Assembly: GCA_003955985.1 (NCBI GenBank)
Contig: CP033784.1
Coordinates: forward strand, 1,488,001-1,552,000
Length of the DNA: 64,000 nt
Direction: 5' to 3'
Source: Corynebacterium jeikeium
GTDB taxonomy: Bacteria; Actinomycetota; Actinomycetes; Mycobacteriales; Mycobacteriaceae
Shown here: piece by piece, positions 17,823 through 27,444 of the stretch
How the letters are laid out: each line of letters starts with the position of its first letter
How positions within the stretch are numbered: the stretch's first letter is position 1
Position numbers and translations under genes: made by a program
The notes under the pieces: generated by a model
The model's database searches: none
What the model was told of the DNA's origin: nothing
Seen by the model: only the letters and a program-made list of their open reading frames with translations

Positions 17823-18731
17823 TTACCTTTTCAAGTCCCCAACAACCCCAACCTGCCCCGCAGCGTCAGACACCGCGTCCACACGCTTCACGGCAGGGTC
17901 GGCGCCCAAGCGCTCGTCAGGCAAGGCACCAACACCTTCACGGCCGAAGCTGTCAGTCCCCACCACAACGTGACCAGCTGCATCCTCACCAGCACCAAAG
18001 CCCTCAGCCAGCGCCACCGCCAGATCTGCAACCAGCCCAGCACCGAACTCCGGATCCTCGCCCTTGTCAATAGCAGCGCGCGACACAGTCCCGTGATTAC
18101 CAACAATCACAATGCCAGCAGCCGGGCGCAGAGTCCCCTCGTCGTACTCGACGAACCCGCCGCCCTTCAGAGCCTCCAGCAGCAGCTTTCGGTCAGCAGC
18201 GGTAGCCCGCTCTCCCCCATCCTTATCCAGCTCTAGCACTGGAGCCAGCGCCTGACCAGCCTGACGGCCCGGCTCACGACGCTCCGGATCCAGCTGCACA
18301 TCAGCCGGCAGCGACGTAGAAACCGTGTCCTTCAGCTCGTCCGCACCAGCGGAGGAGAGGAACTTATCGGTCAACTTCAACACGCCGGCATCCGGGGCAC
18401 CAGCAGCGCGCAAGGTCTCGGAAACCCCTGCAAGCTGCTCATCGGTGGCATCGGGAGTCACGATAACAAGGACAGGCACGTCCTTCAAAGAGTCCTTGAC
18501 GATCTCCCCGACGATGGGCTCGATGATGCGATTGGCTTCATCGGCACGCGCTTGCTGCGCATCGGCACGTGCGACAGCGGCATCGCGCTCAGAGGCGGCA
18601 CCGGTGCCGAAATCAATGCCAGCACCAGCGGGGTTCAGCACATAAGCACCCAGTGCAGCACCTGCCGCCACACCGAGGGCAGCACCTGTAACACCGGCTG
18701 TAAACTTCCCGCTCCTGCGCTTCTTCCCCAT
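17823..18731 (-). CDS. steB: SteB / MctB-family protein (copper-transporter family annotation)
   Basis: A protein of 302 residues with one N-terminal transmembrane segment (GVTGAALGVAAGAALGAYVL), a predicted coiled coil (residues 48-70, AVARADAQQARADEAN) and a large C-terminal domain outside the membrane. Homologues are listed either as MctB copper channel (mycobacteria) or as SteB, partner of SteA in septal cell-wall cleavage through the RipA hydrolase (C. glutamicum). The adjacent steA favours the SteB role. In related genomes I recall steB being followed directly by the Nudix/pyrG genes; here 9 kb of accessory genes intervene. Confidence 0.9.
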   Translation of the reverse strand: MGKKRRSGKFTAGVTGAALGVAAGAALGAYVLNPAGAGIDFGTGAASERDAAVARADAQQARADEANRIIEPIVGEIVKDSLKDVPVLVIVTPDATDEQLAGVSETLRAAGAPDAGVLKLTDKFLSSAGADELKDTVSTSLPADVQLDPERREPGRQAGQALAPVLELDKDGGERATAADRKLLLEALKGGGFVEYDEGTLRPAAGIVIVGNHGTVSRAAIDKGEDPEFGAGLVADLAVALAEGFGAGEDAAGHVVVGTDSFGREGVGALPDERLGADPAVKRVDAVSDAAGQVGVVGDLKR

Positions 18732-18819
18732 CGCCCGTCCCTCATTCCTTTCGCCGACGCCTCAATCAGCACTGACAGCTGAAAACTCAGGCGCTCATAG
18801 TGCTCGAATACCGCTAAAA

Positions 18820-20004
18820 CTACTTAAACAGCCCCTGGAACCACAGTGCAATGGAGTTCCAGGTATCAATCAGATTCTCGCTGACAGAACCATCACCGGA
18901 AGTACCAGCGATAGCGAAAATCACCGCAACGGCGACAAAGATAGCCAGGATTGCCCAGGCCACGCCAAAACCACGGCTATTGACTTGGTAGAGGTCGGCG
19001 ACCATGCGACCGTCGACAAGCTTCTCCCCGACCTTCAAACGCGACAGCAACGCCGACGGCACACCACTTTGGTTCTCAGCGTGGTAGATGCTGTCGATGT
19101 TCTGCGGGGCGCCGACGGAGACGACCATGTCGGCGTCGTGATGCGCGGCGAATACCAGCGCCAGGTCAGTGGCGGAATCGGACAGCGCCGGGAAGGTCAT
19201 GGCACCAATGCCGAGGTCCTGGATGCGCTCCAGGCCTACCGCGTGACCGTCCGGATCAGCGGGCAGGATCACGCATCCGGCAGACCGCAGTGCCTCAGAG
19301 TTGATGTTCTCCGGATCACCGATGATGTAGTCCGGCTCGTACTTCAGGTCGAAGAGCGTGTCGGCACCGGTGTCGACGCCGATGAGCAGCGGCTCGTACT
19401 CGCGGATGAAGTTCTTTAAGTCTTCCAGCGTCTTGCGGTGTCCCTCACCAGGGCTAACAACAACGACCTTGCGGCCACGCAGCGGCTCCGTCTCGTCCGG
19501 AATGCCCAGGCCATCGATGTAAAGCGGAGACTCGGTCTTGGCGAACTCCACCAAGTTGCCGGAAAGCGCCTCCAGGCGGTCGACCATGCTGGTGCGGCCC
19601 TCGTCGAAGGCGCGCTCGAGCTCGTCCTGGTCGACCTCGTCGCCCTGACCAATCAGGCGGTCACCGTGGTAGAGCTTGCCGTCGTCAAGCCTGCCGTTCT
19701 TGCCGTCCTTGAGCTTCTCAAAGACCTCGTCGCCGACGTTCTGCACCATTTCAATGTCGGCATCGCGCATCATCTGCGGGCCGTAATTCGGTACAAAACC
19801 CGTGGTAAACGCGCCGGTGTTCACCACTGCGGCGACCTTGGCATCAATCAACTGCTGTGCCAGAGGACGCGAGATATCCGGCGCATCGATCACCACGATG
19901 TCGCCTTCGCCCATGCGCTTTAGCGCACGATCCAGGCGGGAACCGTCCCGCACGGTCCCCGAAATGCCAGGAAGATCTTTTTCGTTCCGAGAGAACAGAC
20001 TCAT
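18820..20004 (-). CDS. steA: SteA, septal cell-separation protein
   Basis: A protein of 394 residues with a cytoplasmic part related to thiamine-pyrophosphokinase-like folds (GIDTGADTLFDLKYEPDYIIGDPENI region: acidic motif GDPEN) and a C-terminal transmembrane helix (WAILAIFVAVAVIFAIAG) followed by a short tail. In C. glutamicum SteA and SteB form a membrane complex needed for daughter-cell separation. I chose the ATG at 20004 (MSLFSRNEKDLPG); the longer frame to 20079 overlaps the recN end and has no family match. Confidence 0.92.
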   Translation of the reverse strand: MSLFSRNEKDLPGISGTVRDGSRLDRALKRMGEGDIVVIDAPDISRPLAQQLIDAKVAAVVNTGAFTTGFVPNYGPQMMRDADIEMVQNVGDEVFEKLKDGKNGRLDDGKLYHGDRLIGQGDEVDQDELERAFDEGRTSMVDRLEALSGNLVEFAKTESPLYIDGLGIPDETEPLRGRKVVVVSPGEGHRKTLEDLKNFIREYEPLLIGVDTGADTLFDLKYEPDYIIGDPENINSEALRSAGCVILPADPDGHAVGLERIQDLGIGAMTFPALSDSATDLALVFAAHHDADMVVSVGAPQNIDSIYHAENQSGVPSALLSRLKVGEKLVDGRMVADLYQVNSRGFGVAWAILAIFVAVAVIFAIAGTSGDGSVSENLIDTWNSIALWFQGLFK

Positions 20005-20029
20005 GGCACTTAGTGAAACATAAGTGCAG

Positions 20030-21769
20030 CTACTTGGCCGCGAAGGCGCGCCGAGCTTGATCCAGAAGATCTTGCGCATGCGCGCGTCCGGATTCCGAAT
20101 CGTCCAAGCCCGCCATCATCCGCGCGAGCTCGTCAATCCGCTCCTCATCGCCCAGGCTCGTCACCTTCGACGACACCGCACCCGAGCGCGCATCCTTGCT
20201 GACCACCAAGTGGGTATCCGCAAACGCCGCCACCTGAGGTAAGTGCGTGACGACGATCACCTGGTTATTCACCGCCAACTGCTTTAGGCGCTTACCAATT
20301 TCCACAGCCGCGCGCCCACCAACACCGGCATCGACCTCATCGAAAACCATCGTGTGTCCGGCCTGTCCTTCGGCGAGGACAACTTCCAATGCCAGCATGA
20401 TGCGGGAGAGCTCACCGCCGGATGCGGAGGAAGCCAGCGGGCGTGGCTCGGCACCCTCGTGGGCGCGGAGCTTGAACTCAATGTTGTCCACGCCAGCGGG
20501 GCCAAAGGTGTCGGCCTTGGTGATCTCGACCACCAGCGATGTGTGGGGCATGGCCAGGCCCTTGAGTTCCTTTGTCACGGCCTGTTCCAGGTGCTTCGCG
20601 GCCTTTGCGCGGGCCTTGGAGAGCTTGCGTGCGGTGGTGCCGAGCTTCTTCTCCGCGGTCTTAATCTCCACGGTGAGTTTGTCCAGGGCTTCGCCGGAGA
20701 CATCCAGCGTGGCGAGCTTGCGCTCCGCCTTATCCCGCCAAGCCAGCACGCCTGCGATGTTCGGGGCGTACTTACGGGTGAGGTTCTTGATCTCCAGCTG
20801 GCGCTGCATGAGTTTGTCCAGGGACTCGGTTTCCTCCGGCAGGCCAGAGAGAAACGCGCCGAGGCCAGCAGAAATCTCGGAGAGCTGGCTGGTCAGCTCA
20901 TTGAGCTGGTTGGAAAACTCGGTGAGTTCCTCGTCGTCTGCGGCGGCAAGCTCAGTGGCGGCGGCACCGAGCAGTTCGGCGGCGCCGGATTCCTCGGTGG
21001 CGGCATCCATGCCGGTCGTGCTCACGGCAGCGGCGCCATCGATGGCGGCAAGCGCCACGGCCGCCGCGTCGCGGAGACCATCCAGATCCTGCATGCGGCG
21101 GATCTGGGAGGCCAGGTCCTGGTCCTCATCTGGTTCGGGCGAGACTGCGTCGATTTCTTCGATGGCGAAGCTGAGTTGGTCGGCACGCATGGCCAGCTCG
21201 CGTCGCTTAGAGGTCTTCTCTTCCAGTTCTTTGACCAGGGTGCGCCAGTGTGCGCGTTGCTGCCGGTAAGTTTCCAAGGTAGGTGCGATGGTGTCGGCAT
21301 CCATGCGGTCGATGGCCGCACGCTGCTCATCGGCGCTTTGCAGGCGCAGCTGATCGTTCTGGCCATGAATGGCAATCAGACGGGTGGAGACATCCGCCAA
21401 TGCCGCAGCCGAGGCACTGCGGCCCCCAACCCACGCCCGGGAGCGTCCCTTCGCAGAGACTTGACGGGCAAGCAGGTACTCATCATTTTCATCGCGCTCG
21501 CCGCCGAGCTCAGAAACCACAGCATCGATGGTGGCTGATTCTTCCTCCGAGAGGTGCTCAGTGGAAACGCGACCTTCCACCAGGGCCTTGTCTGCGCCGG
21601 TGCGCACGCGGCCGGCGTCGGCACGCGCGCCACAGAGCAACTTGAGGCTGGTGACCACCATGGTCTTACCCGCACCGGTTTCACCTGTGAGAACGGTCAG
21701 GCCTGGGCTGAATTCAAGCGTCGCGTCGGGGATAACGCCGAGGTCGCGGATGGAAATCTCAGTCAGCAT
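20030..21769 (-). CDS. recN: DNA repair protein RecN
   Basis: SMC-like ATPase that acts early in double-strand break repair. The protein has 579 residues. It has LTEISIRDLGVI at the start, Walker A GETGAGKT, two central coiled coils flanking the middle hinge-like part, the ABC signature SGGELSRIMLALE and the Walker B MVFDEVDAGVGG followed by the conserved QVIVVTHLPQVAA. It lies upstream of steA and downstream of the NAD kinase, as in other corynebacteria. Confidence 0.97.
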   Translation of the reverse strand: MLTEISIRDLGVIPDATLEFSPGLTVLTGETGAGKTMVVTSLKLLCGARADAGRVRTGADKALVEGRVSTEHLSEEESATIDAVVSELGGERDENDEYLLARQVSAKGRSRAWVGGRSASAAALADVSTRLIAIHGQNDQLRLQSADEQRAAIDRMDADTIAPTLETYRQQRAHWRTLVKELEEKTSKRRELAMRADQLSFAIEEIDAVSPEPDEDQDLASQIRRMQDLDGLRDAAAVALAAIDGAAAVSTTGMDAATEESGAAELLGAAATELAAADDEELTEFSNQLNELTSQLSEISAGLGAFLSGLPEETESLDKLMQRQLEIKNLTRKYAPNIAGVLAWRDKAERKLATLDVSGEALDKLTVEIKTAEKKLGTTARKLSKARAKAAKHLEQAVTKELKGLAMPHTSLVVEITKADTFGPAGVDNIEFKLRAHEGAEPRPLASSASGGELSRIMLALEVVLAEGQAGHTMVFDEVDAGVGGRAAVEIGKRLKQLAVNNQVIVVTHLPQVAAFADTHLVVSKDARSGAVSSKVTSLGDEERIDELARMMAGLDDSESGRAHAQDLLDQARRAFAAK

Positions 21770-21865
21770 GGCGCCTGCAATCAGTCCTTCCGTTGAAGTT
21801 GGGGGCCGCGGGCACGGTCCCGGTTGTGGAGTCTCGTGACGGCTCTTGTCTGCCGTGTTTAGGGG

Positions 21866-22840
21866 CTATTGGGCCTCGGCAGGGCCGCGCCACCCGGACG
21901 TCGGCAAGCGGAACTTGTGCACCAGACGATCGGCGAACGGTTGATCGTCCAGACGCACCCAGCGCACCGGCTGCGCGCCGCGCTCGATTTCGATGCGGCT
22001 GCCCGGCGGCATGGTGATGTTGCGGAAGCCGTCGAGCACCGCGATCGCCTCGGCGGTGTCGTGGTTGGTCTCAATAGCGATGGTCGAATGCGGAGAGATT
22101 ACCAGCGGGCGGGAGAACAGCGCGTGGGCGTTGTTAGGCACGACCAGCATGGCATCGAGCTCCGGCCAGAGTACGGGCCCACCTGCAGAAAAGGCGTAGG
22201 CGGTGGAGCCGGTTGGCGTGGAAATCAGCACGCCATCGCAGCCATAGGAACTCACCGGGCGACCATCGACTTCCAAGATGACATCCAGCACGCCACGGCG
22301 GTTGACGTTTTCGATGCTGACTTCGTTCAGCGCCCAACCGGAGCCAATCACGCGGCCGGTGGTGTCACGGACGGTGACGCGGATGGTCATGCGGTCCTCG
22401 ATACGCCAGGAGCGCTTGATGACGCGACTAATCGCCTCCGTCATGGACTCCTGCTCCCACTCGGCGAGGAAGCCCACGTGCCCCATGTTGATGCCGAGCA
22501 CCGGCAGGTCAGCCGAGTGCGCGATATCTGCGGCGCGCAGGAAGGTGCCGTCACCGCCGAGGACGAGGACGAGTTCGCATCCCGACGCCGCCTGCGGGGA
22601 ATGCCAGTAACGCGGGTACTTACCGAGCGTTGGGTGCGCGGCCAGCGCCTCCGGGTTCTTACCGGCCAGCACGCGGATATCGATACCCGCGGCCTCAAGC
22701 AGCTCGGCAGCCTCGGCGGCCATTTCCAGGTTGGCGCTGCGGCCGGTGTGCGGGACCAGCAGGATCTCGCGCTTGCCGGCGCTGGTCTTGGGCTTGCTAT
22801 CCCGTGAGTGAGTCTTCGCGCTAGTCGGTGAGCTAGTCAT
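21866..22840 (-). CDS. nadK: NAD kinase
   Basis: It phosphorylates NAD to NADP. The protein is about 324 residues. The signature GGDGT occurs in VLVLGGDGTFLRAA, followed by GINMGHVGFLAE and the conserved TPTGSTAYAFSAGGPV. I chose the ATG at 22840, which overlaps the tlyA stop by eight bases and has GGAGG nine to ten bases upstream; the longer frame to 22897 lies wholly within tlyA. Translation is probably coupled to tlyA. Confidence 0.96.
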   Translation of the reverse strand: MTSSPTSAKTHSRDSKPKTSAGKREILLVPHTGRSANLEMAAEAAELLEAAGIDIRVLAGKNPEALAAHPTLGKYPRYWHSPQAASGCELVLVLGGDGTFLRAADIAHSADLPVLGINMGHVGFLAEWEQESMTEAISRVIKRSWRIEDRMTIRVTVRDTTGRVIGSGWALNEVSIENVNRRGVLDVILEVDGRPVSSYGCDGVLISTPTGSTAYAFSAGGPVLWPELDAMLVVPNNAHALFSRPLVISPHSTIAIETNHDTAEAIAVLDGFRNITMPPGSRIEIERGAQPVRWVRLDDQPFADRLVHKFRLPTSGWRGPAEAQ

Positions 22841-23681
22841 TGTGCGGCCCCTCCTCAACGGCCTTAGCGATGGCCGCAGCCATAGCCTCATCACCAATAT
22901 CGCTGGCGCCGCCGTCTTTCACCAGCCACAGGAAGAACTCTACGTTGCCGCTCGGACCCGGAAGCGGGCTGGCCACAGCCGCGCGGAAGGACAACCCCAG
23001 CGTGCGGGCGTACTCGGCGACTTCCTGGACAACTTCCTGGCGCAGCGCATCGCTGCGCACGACACCACCGGAGCCAAGGCGCTCCTTGCCAACCTCGAAC
23101 TGCGGCTTGACCATTGGTAACAGGTCAGCGCCTTCGTCGAGGCAGGAGACAATCGCAGGCAGGACCAGCTTCAAAGAAATAAACGACAAATCGCCGACCA
23201 TTACATCGGCCGTGCCACCGAGAATCTCCGGCGTCAACGTGCGGACGTTAGTACGGTCGAGCACAACCACCCGCGGGTCATCCTGCAAGCGCCAAATCAA
23301 CTGACCGTAACCGACATCGACGGCGTAGACGGTCTCGACATCGCGGCGCAGGCACACATCGGTGAAGCCGCCCGTGGAGGCACCGGCATCCAACACCTTC
23401 CGGCCCTTCAAGTCCAGGCCCTGCGGCTCGAAAGCCTCCAGCGCGCCGAGCAGCTTGTGAGCCCCGCGCGATGCCCAGTTCTCATCTTCTTCCAGACCAC
23501 TGACGCGAATGGACACGTCGCCTGTCACCGCAGTCGCAGGCTTGGAGGCGACAAAACCGCCGACCTCCACTCGGCCGGCTTTAATCATGTCCACTGCCGC
23601 TTCACGGGAGCGAGCGATCTTCCTTCGCACCAGCTCCGCATCGAGCCTGCGCTTAGGAGCTTTCTTTGCCACCGCGTTCAC
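22833..23681 (-). CDS. tlyA: TlyA-family rRNA 2'-O-methyltransferase
   Basis: A protein of 282 residues with an N-terminal S4 RNA-binding domain (RLDAELVRRKIARSREAAVDMIKAG region) and an FtsJ-like Rossmann methyltransferase: VLDAGASTGGFTDVCL for SAM binding, then MVGDLSFISLKLVLPAI and the conserved MVKPQFEVG. TlyA methylates 16S and 23S rRNA 2'-hydroxyls and is the basis of capreomycin sensitivity in mycobacteria. Its start overlaps the stop of the preceding small gene by four bases. Confidence 0.94.
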   Translation of the reverse strand: MNAVAKKAPKRRLDAELVRRKIARSREAAVDMIKAGRVEVGGFVASKPATAVTGDVSIRVSGLEEDENWASRGAHKLLGALEAFEPQGLDLKGRKVLDAGASTGGFTDVCLRRDVETVYAVDVGYGQLIWRLQDDPRVVVLDRTNVRTLTPEILGGTADVMVGDLSFISLKLVLPAIVSCLDEGADLLPMVKPQFEVGKERLGSGGVVRSDALRQEVVQEVAEYARTLGLSFRAAVASPLPGPSGNVEFFLWLVKDGGASDIGDEAMAAAIAKAVEEGPHND

Positions 23682-23977
23682 TTTCCTTCCCTGCGTGACG
23701 AGCCCAGGGCCTCATACAAAATCTCATGCGCCCGCTCGAACTGCGCGACTCTCTCCTGCGGAGTCGGCGCAGGCGCGGACAGTGCGGCCGCAACCTGCCC
23801 GCGCACATCCTCCGGGGTTACCTCGCGCGCTCCGGGCATTGCCGCCGGGCTAGGAGCGGACGAGGGACCGGGTCCGGGTTTGGGGGCAGGGGCGGGTGCA
23901 ATTGCAGGGCCGGGTTTCGGCCCCGGCACAGGACCAGACCCCTGCCCCTGCCCTGGCTTCGGTGCGACCTCACTCAT
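23678..23977 (-). CDS. Small Pro/Gly-rich hypothetical protein
   Basis: A protein of 99 residues. Residues 5-48 are a PKPGPG-type low-complexity tail. Residues 50-99 form a folded-looking alpha-helical part (TPEDVRGQVAAAL, ERVAQFERAHEILYEAL). It overlaps tlyA by four bases and follows the HAD gene by six bases, so it is a member of the same operon. I do not recognise a family with certainty; small helical proteins are common at this spot in corynebacteria. Confidence 0.75.
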   Translation of the reverse strand: MSEVAPKPGQGQGSGPVPGPKPGPAIAPAPAPKPGPGPSSAPSPAAMPGAREVTPEDVRGQVAAALSAPAPTPQERVAQFERAHEILYEALGSSRREGK

Positions 23978-23983
23978 CGGCTA

Positions 23984-25024
23984 TCACTTCCGCCAGGCAG
24001 CCAGCGCCGCCTCAGCAGCCGGGCCCTCCGCGCGGACCTCCGCAACCTCGACTGCGCCAGCACGACCAGCCTCAGAGTTCCACACCACATCCACGACCGT
24101 CAGCAGCGCCGCCACCGCGGCCTCCGCTGGGTTCGCCAACCGAGGATCCTCCGTGTCACCGCCAGAAAGAACGATGACACCGGCCTCCGCGTCGTCGTAA
24201 CGCGCGGTGAAACCAGCCTGCGGAGCCGGGCGTGCCTGATCCAGCTCACGGTTCAGCGCGGTCATGTCAGCACCGATGAGCGTCGGACGGTGCTCGGGCG
24301 GCGCTGCGACGACATCCATATGCGTGGAAACGCCCGTGACCACCATAAACGTGTCCATCTTCGCAGCATTTCCACCTGCGATGTCGGTATCCAGACGATC
24401 CCCAATCGCCAGCGGACTCTTCGCGCCCATACGCTCCGCAGCCTTAATGAACATCGGCGGCTTCGGCTTACCCGCCGACAGCGGCGCAACACCCGTGGTC
24501 GTCGAAATCGCCGCAGCGACCGAACCATTGCCGACCAAAAAACCGCGCTCCGACGGCAGCGTCGTATCCAAATTCGACACCAGGAAGCGCGCACCTCGCG
24601 ACACCGCCAGCGCCGCCTCCGACATCTGCTTCCACGTCATCTCACGGTTGAGCCCCTGGAACACCGCCGCAGGGTTGTCATCAGCGGAATCCACCAGCGT
24701 GTACCCCGCCTCACGAGCCAGCTGCTTAAACGACTCCGCACCCAACACAAAAACGTTCGAGCCCGGCTCAATGACCTCCGCCGCCATCTCAATGGCCGCC
24801 TGCGCCGACGTCATCACATCGTCCGCGTGAACGTCATAGCCCAGCCCGTTGAGCTGATCCGCCACCGTCTGCGGCGCACGGGAGGCGTTGTTCGTAATGA
24901 ACACCATCGGCAGCGCTGCCTCGGTCAGCCCCTCCAGCGCGTTCGGAATCGCCGCGCCGCCCTCGTAAATCGTGCCATCCAGATCCAACAGAGCGGCATC
25001 ATAGGAAGAAGCGACAGAAGCCAT
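23984..25024 (-). CDS. HAD-IIA family sugar/nucleotide phosphatase (NagD-like)
   Basis: A protein of about 346 residues. HAD motif I is ALLDLDGTIYEGG, motif II is VFITNNASRAP, motif III includes AGKPKPPMF, and motif IV is LAIGDRLDTDIAGG. The cap type and length fit NagD/p-nitrophenyl phosphatase-like enzymes. The C-terminal 100 residues are extra and Ala-rich compared with NagD. Two in-frame ATGs (25033 and 25024) share one GGAG; I give the inner one. Substrate unknown. Confidence 0.9.
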   Translation of the reverse strand: MASVASSYDAALLDLDGTIYEGGAAIPNALEGLTEAALPMVFITNNASRAPQTVADQLNGLGYDVHADDVMTSAQAAIEMAAEVIEPGSNVFVLGAESFKQLAREAGYTLVDSADDNPAAVFQGLNREMTWKQMSEAALAVSRGARFLVSNLDTTLPSERGFLVGNGSVAAAISTTTGVAPLSAGKPKPPMFIKAAERMGAKSPLAIGDRLDTDIAGGNAAKMDTFMVVTGVSTHMDVVAAPPEHRPTLIGADMTALNRELDQARPAPQAGFTARYDDAEAGVIVLSGGDTEDPRLANPAEAAVAALLTVVDVVWNSEAGRAGAVEVAEVRAEGPAAEAALAAWRK

Positions 25025-25134
25025 GAGGTGCATTTCTCCTTTTACGAAAATAGGAACGCTTTACGACGAATTGTAGATGCGCAGCCGCATCGCGCCAGCG
25101 GTGGATGGTTTTGCGAGTCGGGCAGCTGGGCTGT

Positions 25135-26376
25135 TTACTTGCTCAGCTCTTCGATGCGCTCGCGAGCATCGAGCATCTGGTCGACATCGATCTTGGCGCA
25201 GCGGGTAAACCACACCTTGGCATCGTCTTTACGGCCGGCCTCCACCAGCGCATCGGCGTAGGCGTAGAACAGACGAGCTGCTTCGAAATCCTCACGGTCC
25301 GGGTTCAGATCCTGGGTCTCCAGCTCAACCAGAGCCTCATCAATCTGGCCCATATCGCGGCGAGCACCTGCGGCGACGATAGCCAGCTCAGTCTTGGACT
25401 CGTTATCCAGCTGCTTGGCTTCCTCGGATCGAGCCAGCTCGATGGCCTTCTCCGGACGGCCGAGGCCGCGCTCACAGTCCGCCATCACTGCGAGCATGCC
25501 CGGACCACCGGAGATGCGACGAGCAGCACGCAACTCAGCCAGGGCTTCCTTCCACTCACCTGCGTGGTAAGCGGCGACACCAGCTGTCTCACGAACGACA
25601 CCGACGCGGCCTGCGCGGTCCTTCGCTGCGCGGGCGTGCTCCAGGGCACGCTGCGGGTCTTCAGCCATCAGGATTGCGGCCATAATCATGTGACGAGCAA
25701 CCTTGTCGGCGTTGTCCTTAGCCAGGCTCTTCAGATCCTGGCGGACGCTCGGGTCGAGCTCGTCTGCGCGAATGTCATCTGGCAGCTTCGGCTCGTTCTT
25801 GCGGGCCTCAATGCGCTCCTCGCGGAAACCTGGGCGCTGCGGGCCGGTGCGGTGCGTACGCTTCTCATCCTGGAAGCGGCCACCACGGTTAGAGCGACGT
25901 GGCTTGCCACCACGACGGTCGAAGTTGCGACCTCCCTGGCCGCCACGTCCGCCCGGGCCGCGACGATCATTGCGCTCGCCCCGGTCGTTGCGCTCGTTAC
26001 GATCATTGCGGTCGTAACCGCGGCCACCGCGACCACCACGGTCATCGCGGTTAAAACGCTCATTACGATCATCGCGATTGTTGCGGTTGTAACCACGACC
26101 GCCACGACCACCGCGCTCATTGCGGTCACCGCGGTTAAAGTCACGATCGTCGCGATCATCACGACGGAAGCCCCGCGAACCACGGGAATCGCGGTTACCG
26201 CCATGACCACCGTGACCACCACGGCCACGACCACCTGGGCCACCGCCCTGTCCACGACGATCGTTGCGGTTGCGCCCGTTAAAGCCGCCCTCGCCACGAC
26301 CATGGGAACGGTTAGACCCGCGGTTTCCGCGATTTCCTCGGCCTTCGCCGGAACGAGGACCTTCGTGCTCAGCCAT
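25135..26376 (-). CDS. TPR-containing protein with long RGG/NDR-rich N-terminus
   Basis: A protein of 413 residues in two unlike parts. Residues 1-190 consist almost wholly of Gly, Arg, Asn and Asp in RGG, GGRG and NRDDR repeats, a composition known from RNA-binding, phase-separating tails. Residues 195-413 are alpha-helical TPR-like repeats (AILMAEDPQRALEHARAA, GVAAYHAGEWKEALAELRAA, and more). The C-terminal part is conserved next to the HAD/tlyA genes in corynebacteria. An RNA- or ribosome-linked role is inference from composition and from the neighbouring rRNA methyltransferase. AAGGAG precedes the ATG. Confidence 0.85.
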   Translation of the reverse strand: MAEHEGPRSGEGRGNRGNRGSNRSHGRGEGGFNGRNRNDRRGQGGGPGGRGRGGHGGHGGNRDSRGSRGFRRDDRDDRDFNRGDRNERGGRGGRGYNRNNRDDRNERFNRDDRGGRGGRGYDRNDRNERNDRGERNDRRGPGGRGGQGGRNFDRRGGKPRRSNRGGRFQDEKRTHRTGPQRPGFREERIEARKNEPKLPDDIRADELDPSVRQDLKSLAKDNADKVARHMIMAAILMAEDPQRALEHARAAKDRAGRVGVVRETAGVAAYHAGEWKEALAELRAARRISGGPGMLAVMADCERGLGRPEKAIELARSEEAKQLDNESKTELAIVAAGARRDMGQIDEALVELETQDLNPDREDFEAARLFYAYADALVEAGRKDDAKVWFTRCAKIDVDQMLDARERIEELSK

Positions 26377-26488
26377 GAAGTCGGAGCTCCTTATATGTAA
26401 TGAGTAAAAGAATTTATGTGTTTTTAGGCTACCAGTAACCCCGGATTGCCTGGTGGTCTACCTAAAAGACCAAACTTTCATACTACTG

Positions 26489-27400
26489 CTAAGACCTGCC
26501 TACATTCCAGCCCAACAAACGCGCAGAACCTGTGGCTTTCCCCACTGCCTGGGACAAATCCCAGACAGCCAGGCCAACCCAGTCGTCTGTAGTGAACTGC
26601 GCAGTAGCGGTGGTTCCCTCGACGCGGAGCTCATGCTCGGCATCCGAAAGCCCGTCTGGCACGGCGAGGTTGGCGCCCAGGGCGTCGTTAAGCAATGCCT
26701 TGAGGGCGCGGGCATTACCCTGCTCAGCGCGATGTGCGGCCCGGCGGAAAACAGTGAGCGCTTCCTTGGCTGCGTCCTCGGGTGTCACGGTGGTGTCGGC
26801 AGCGAGGTCAAAGAGGCCTTCTTGCTCGAAGGTTGCGGTCTTGGGTGCCTTGGAGTCGGAAGAAGGCGTGGCGGGCGTGGTTTTTGTCGGCGCTGCATTC
26901 GTCTGTGCTGCATTCGTCTGCCCGCGACTCCCCGCACCAGCGAAACCTGGCCCCTCGGGCACTGCGGTGCCCTTCTGATACGCGGTGGCGGCGGCTCGGG
27001 CGCGCTGATCTGCAGCTTCGTTCATGTCGTGGCCAGAGTGGCCCTTGACCCATTCGAGATGAATGTTGCGACCAATGAGCAGCTTGTCGATGTCCTGCAA
27101 GATGTCCACGTTGAGGACGGGTTTGCCGTCGCGCTTCTTCCAGCCCTTGCGCTTCCATCCCGGCATCCACTTGGTAACGGAGTTAATCACGTACTGCGAA
27201 TCGCACAGGACGAACAGTGGCTCATCGGGGATGTGAGCGGTGGCGCGGAGCAGCTCGGCAAGAGCGGTGAGCTCCCCGCGGTTGTTGGTTCCCTCTTTCC
27301 ATCCGCCGGCGGCCCAGCAGCTGTCGTCGATATACCAGCACCACCCGGCAGGTCCGGGGTTGTGCAGGGCGGAACCGTCAACGGCAGCAGTAATAGTCAT
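26489..27400 (-). CDS. rnhA: Ribonuclease HI with C-terminal extension
   Basis: It degrades RNA in RNA-DNA hybrids. Residues 1-140 are the RNase H fold with the four acidic active-site residues D8 (AAVDGS), E43 (NNRGELTAL), D67 (LCDSQYV) and D131 (NEAADQRA); the basic handle WKRKGWKKRDG is present. Residues 150-190 are a flexible linker with NAAQTNAAPTK repeats, and about 110 further residues form an unrecognised helical/strand domain found in some actinobacterial RNases HI. The gene is between the TPR gene and the iron transporter. Confidence 0.93.
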   Translation of the reverse strand: MTITAAVDGSALHNPGPAGWCWYIDDSCWAAGGWKEGTNNRGELTALAELLRATAHIPDEPLFVLCDSQYVINSVTKWMPGWKRKGWKKRDGKPVLNVDILQDIDKLLIGRNIHLEWVKGHSGHDMNEAADQRARAAATAYQKGTAVPEGPGFAGAGSRGQTNAAQTNAAPTKTTPATPSSDSKAPKTATFEQEGLFDLAADTTVTPEDAAKEALTVFRRAAHRAEQGNARALKALLNDALGANLAVPDGLSDAEHELRVEGTTATAQFTTDDWVGLAVWDLSQAVGKATGSARLLGWNVGRS

Positions 27401-27444
27401 GAGGCTAGATTGTATCGGCTGCGTGGGTCCGGCCAGGAATTGCC

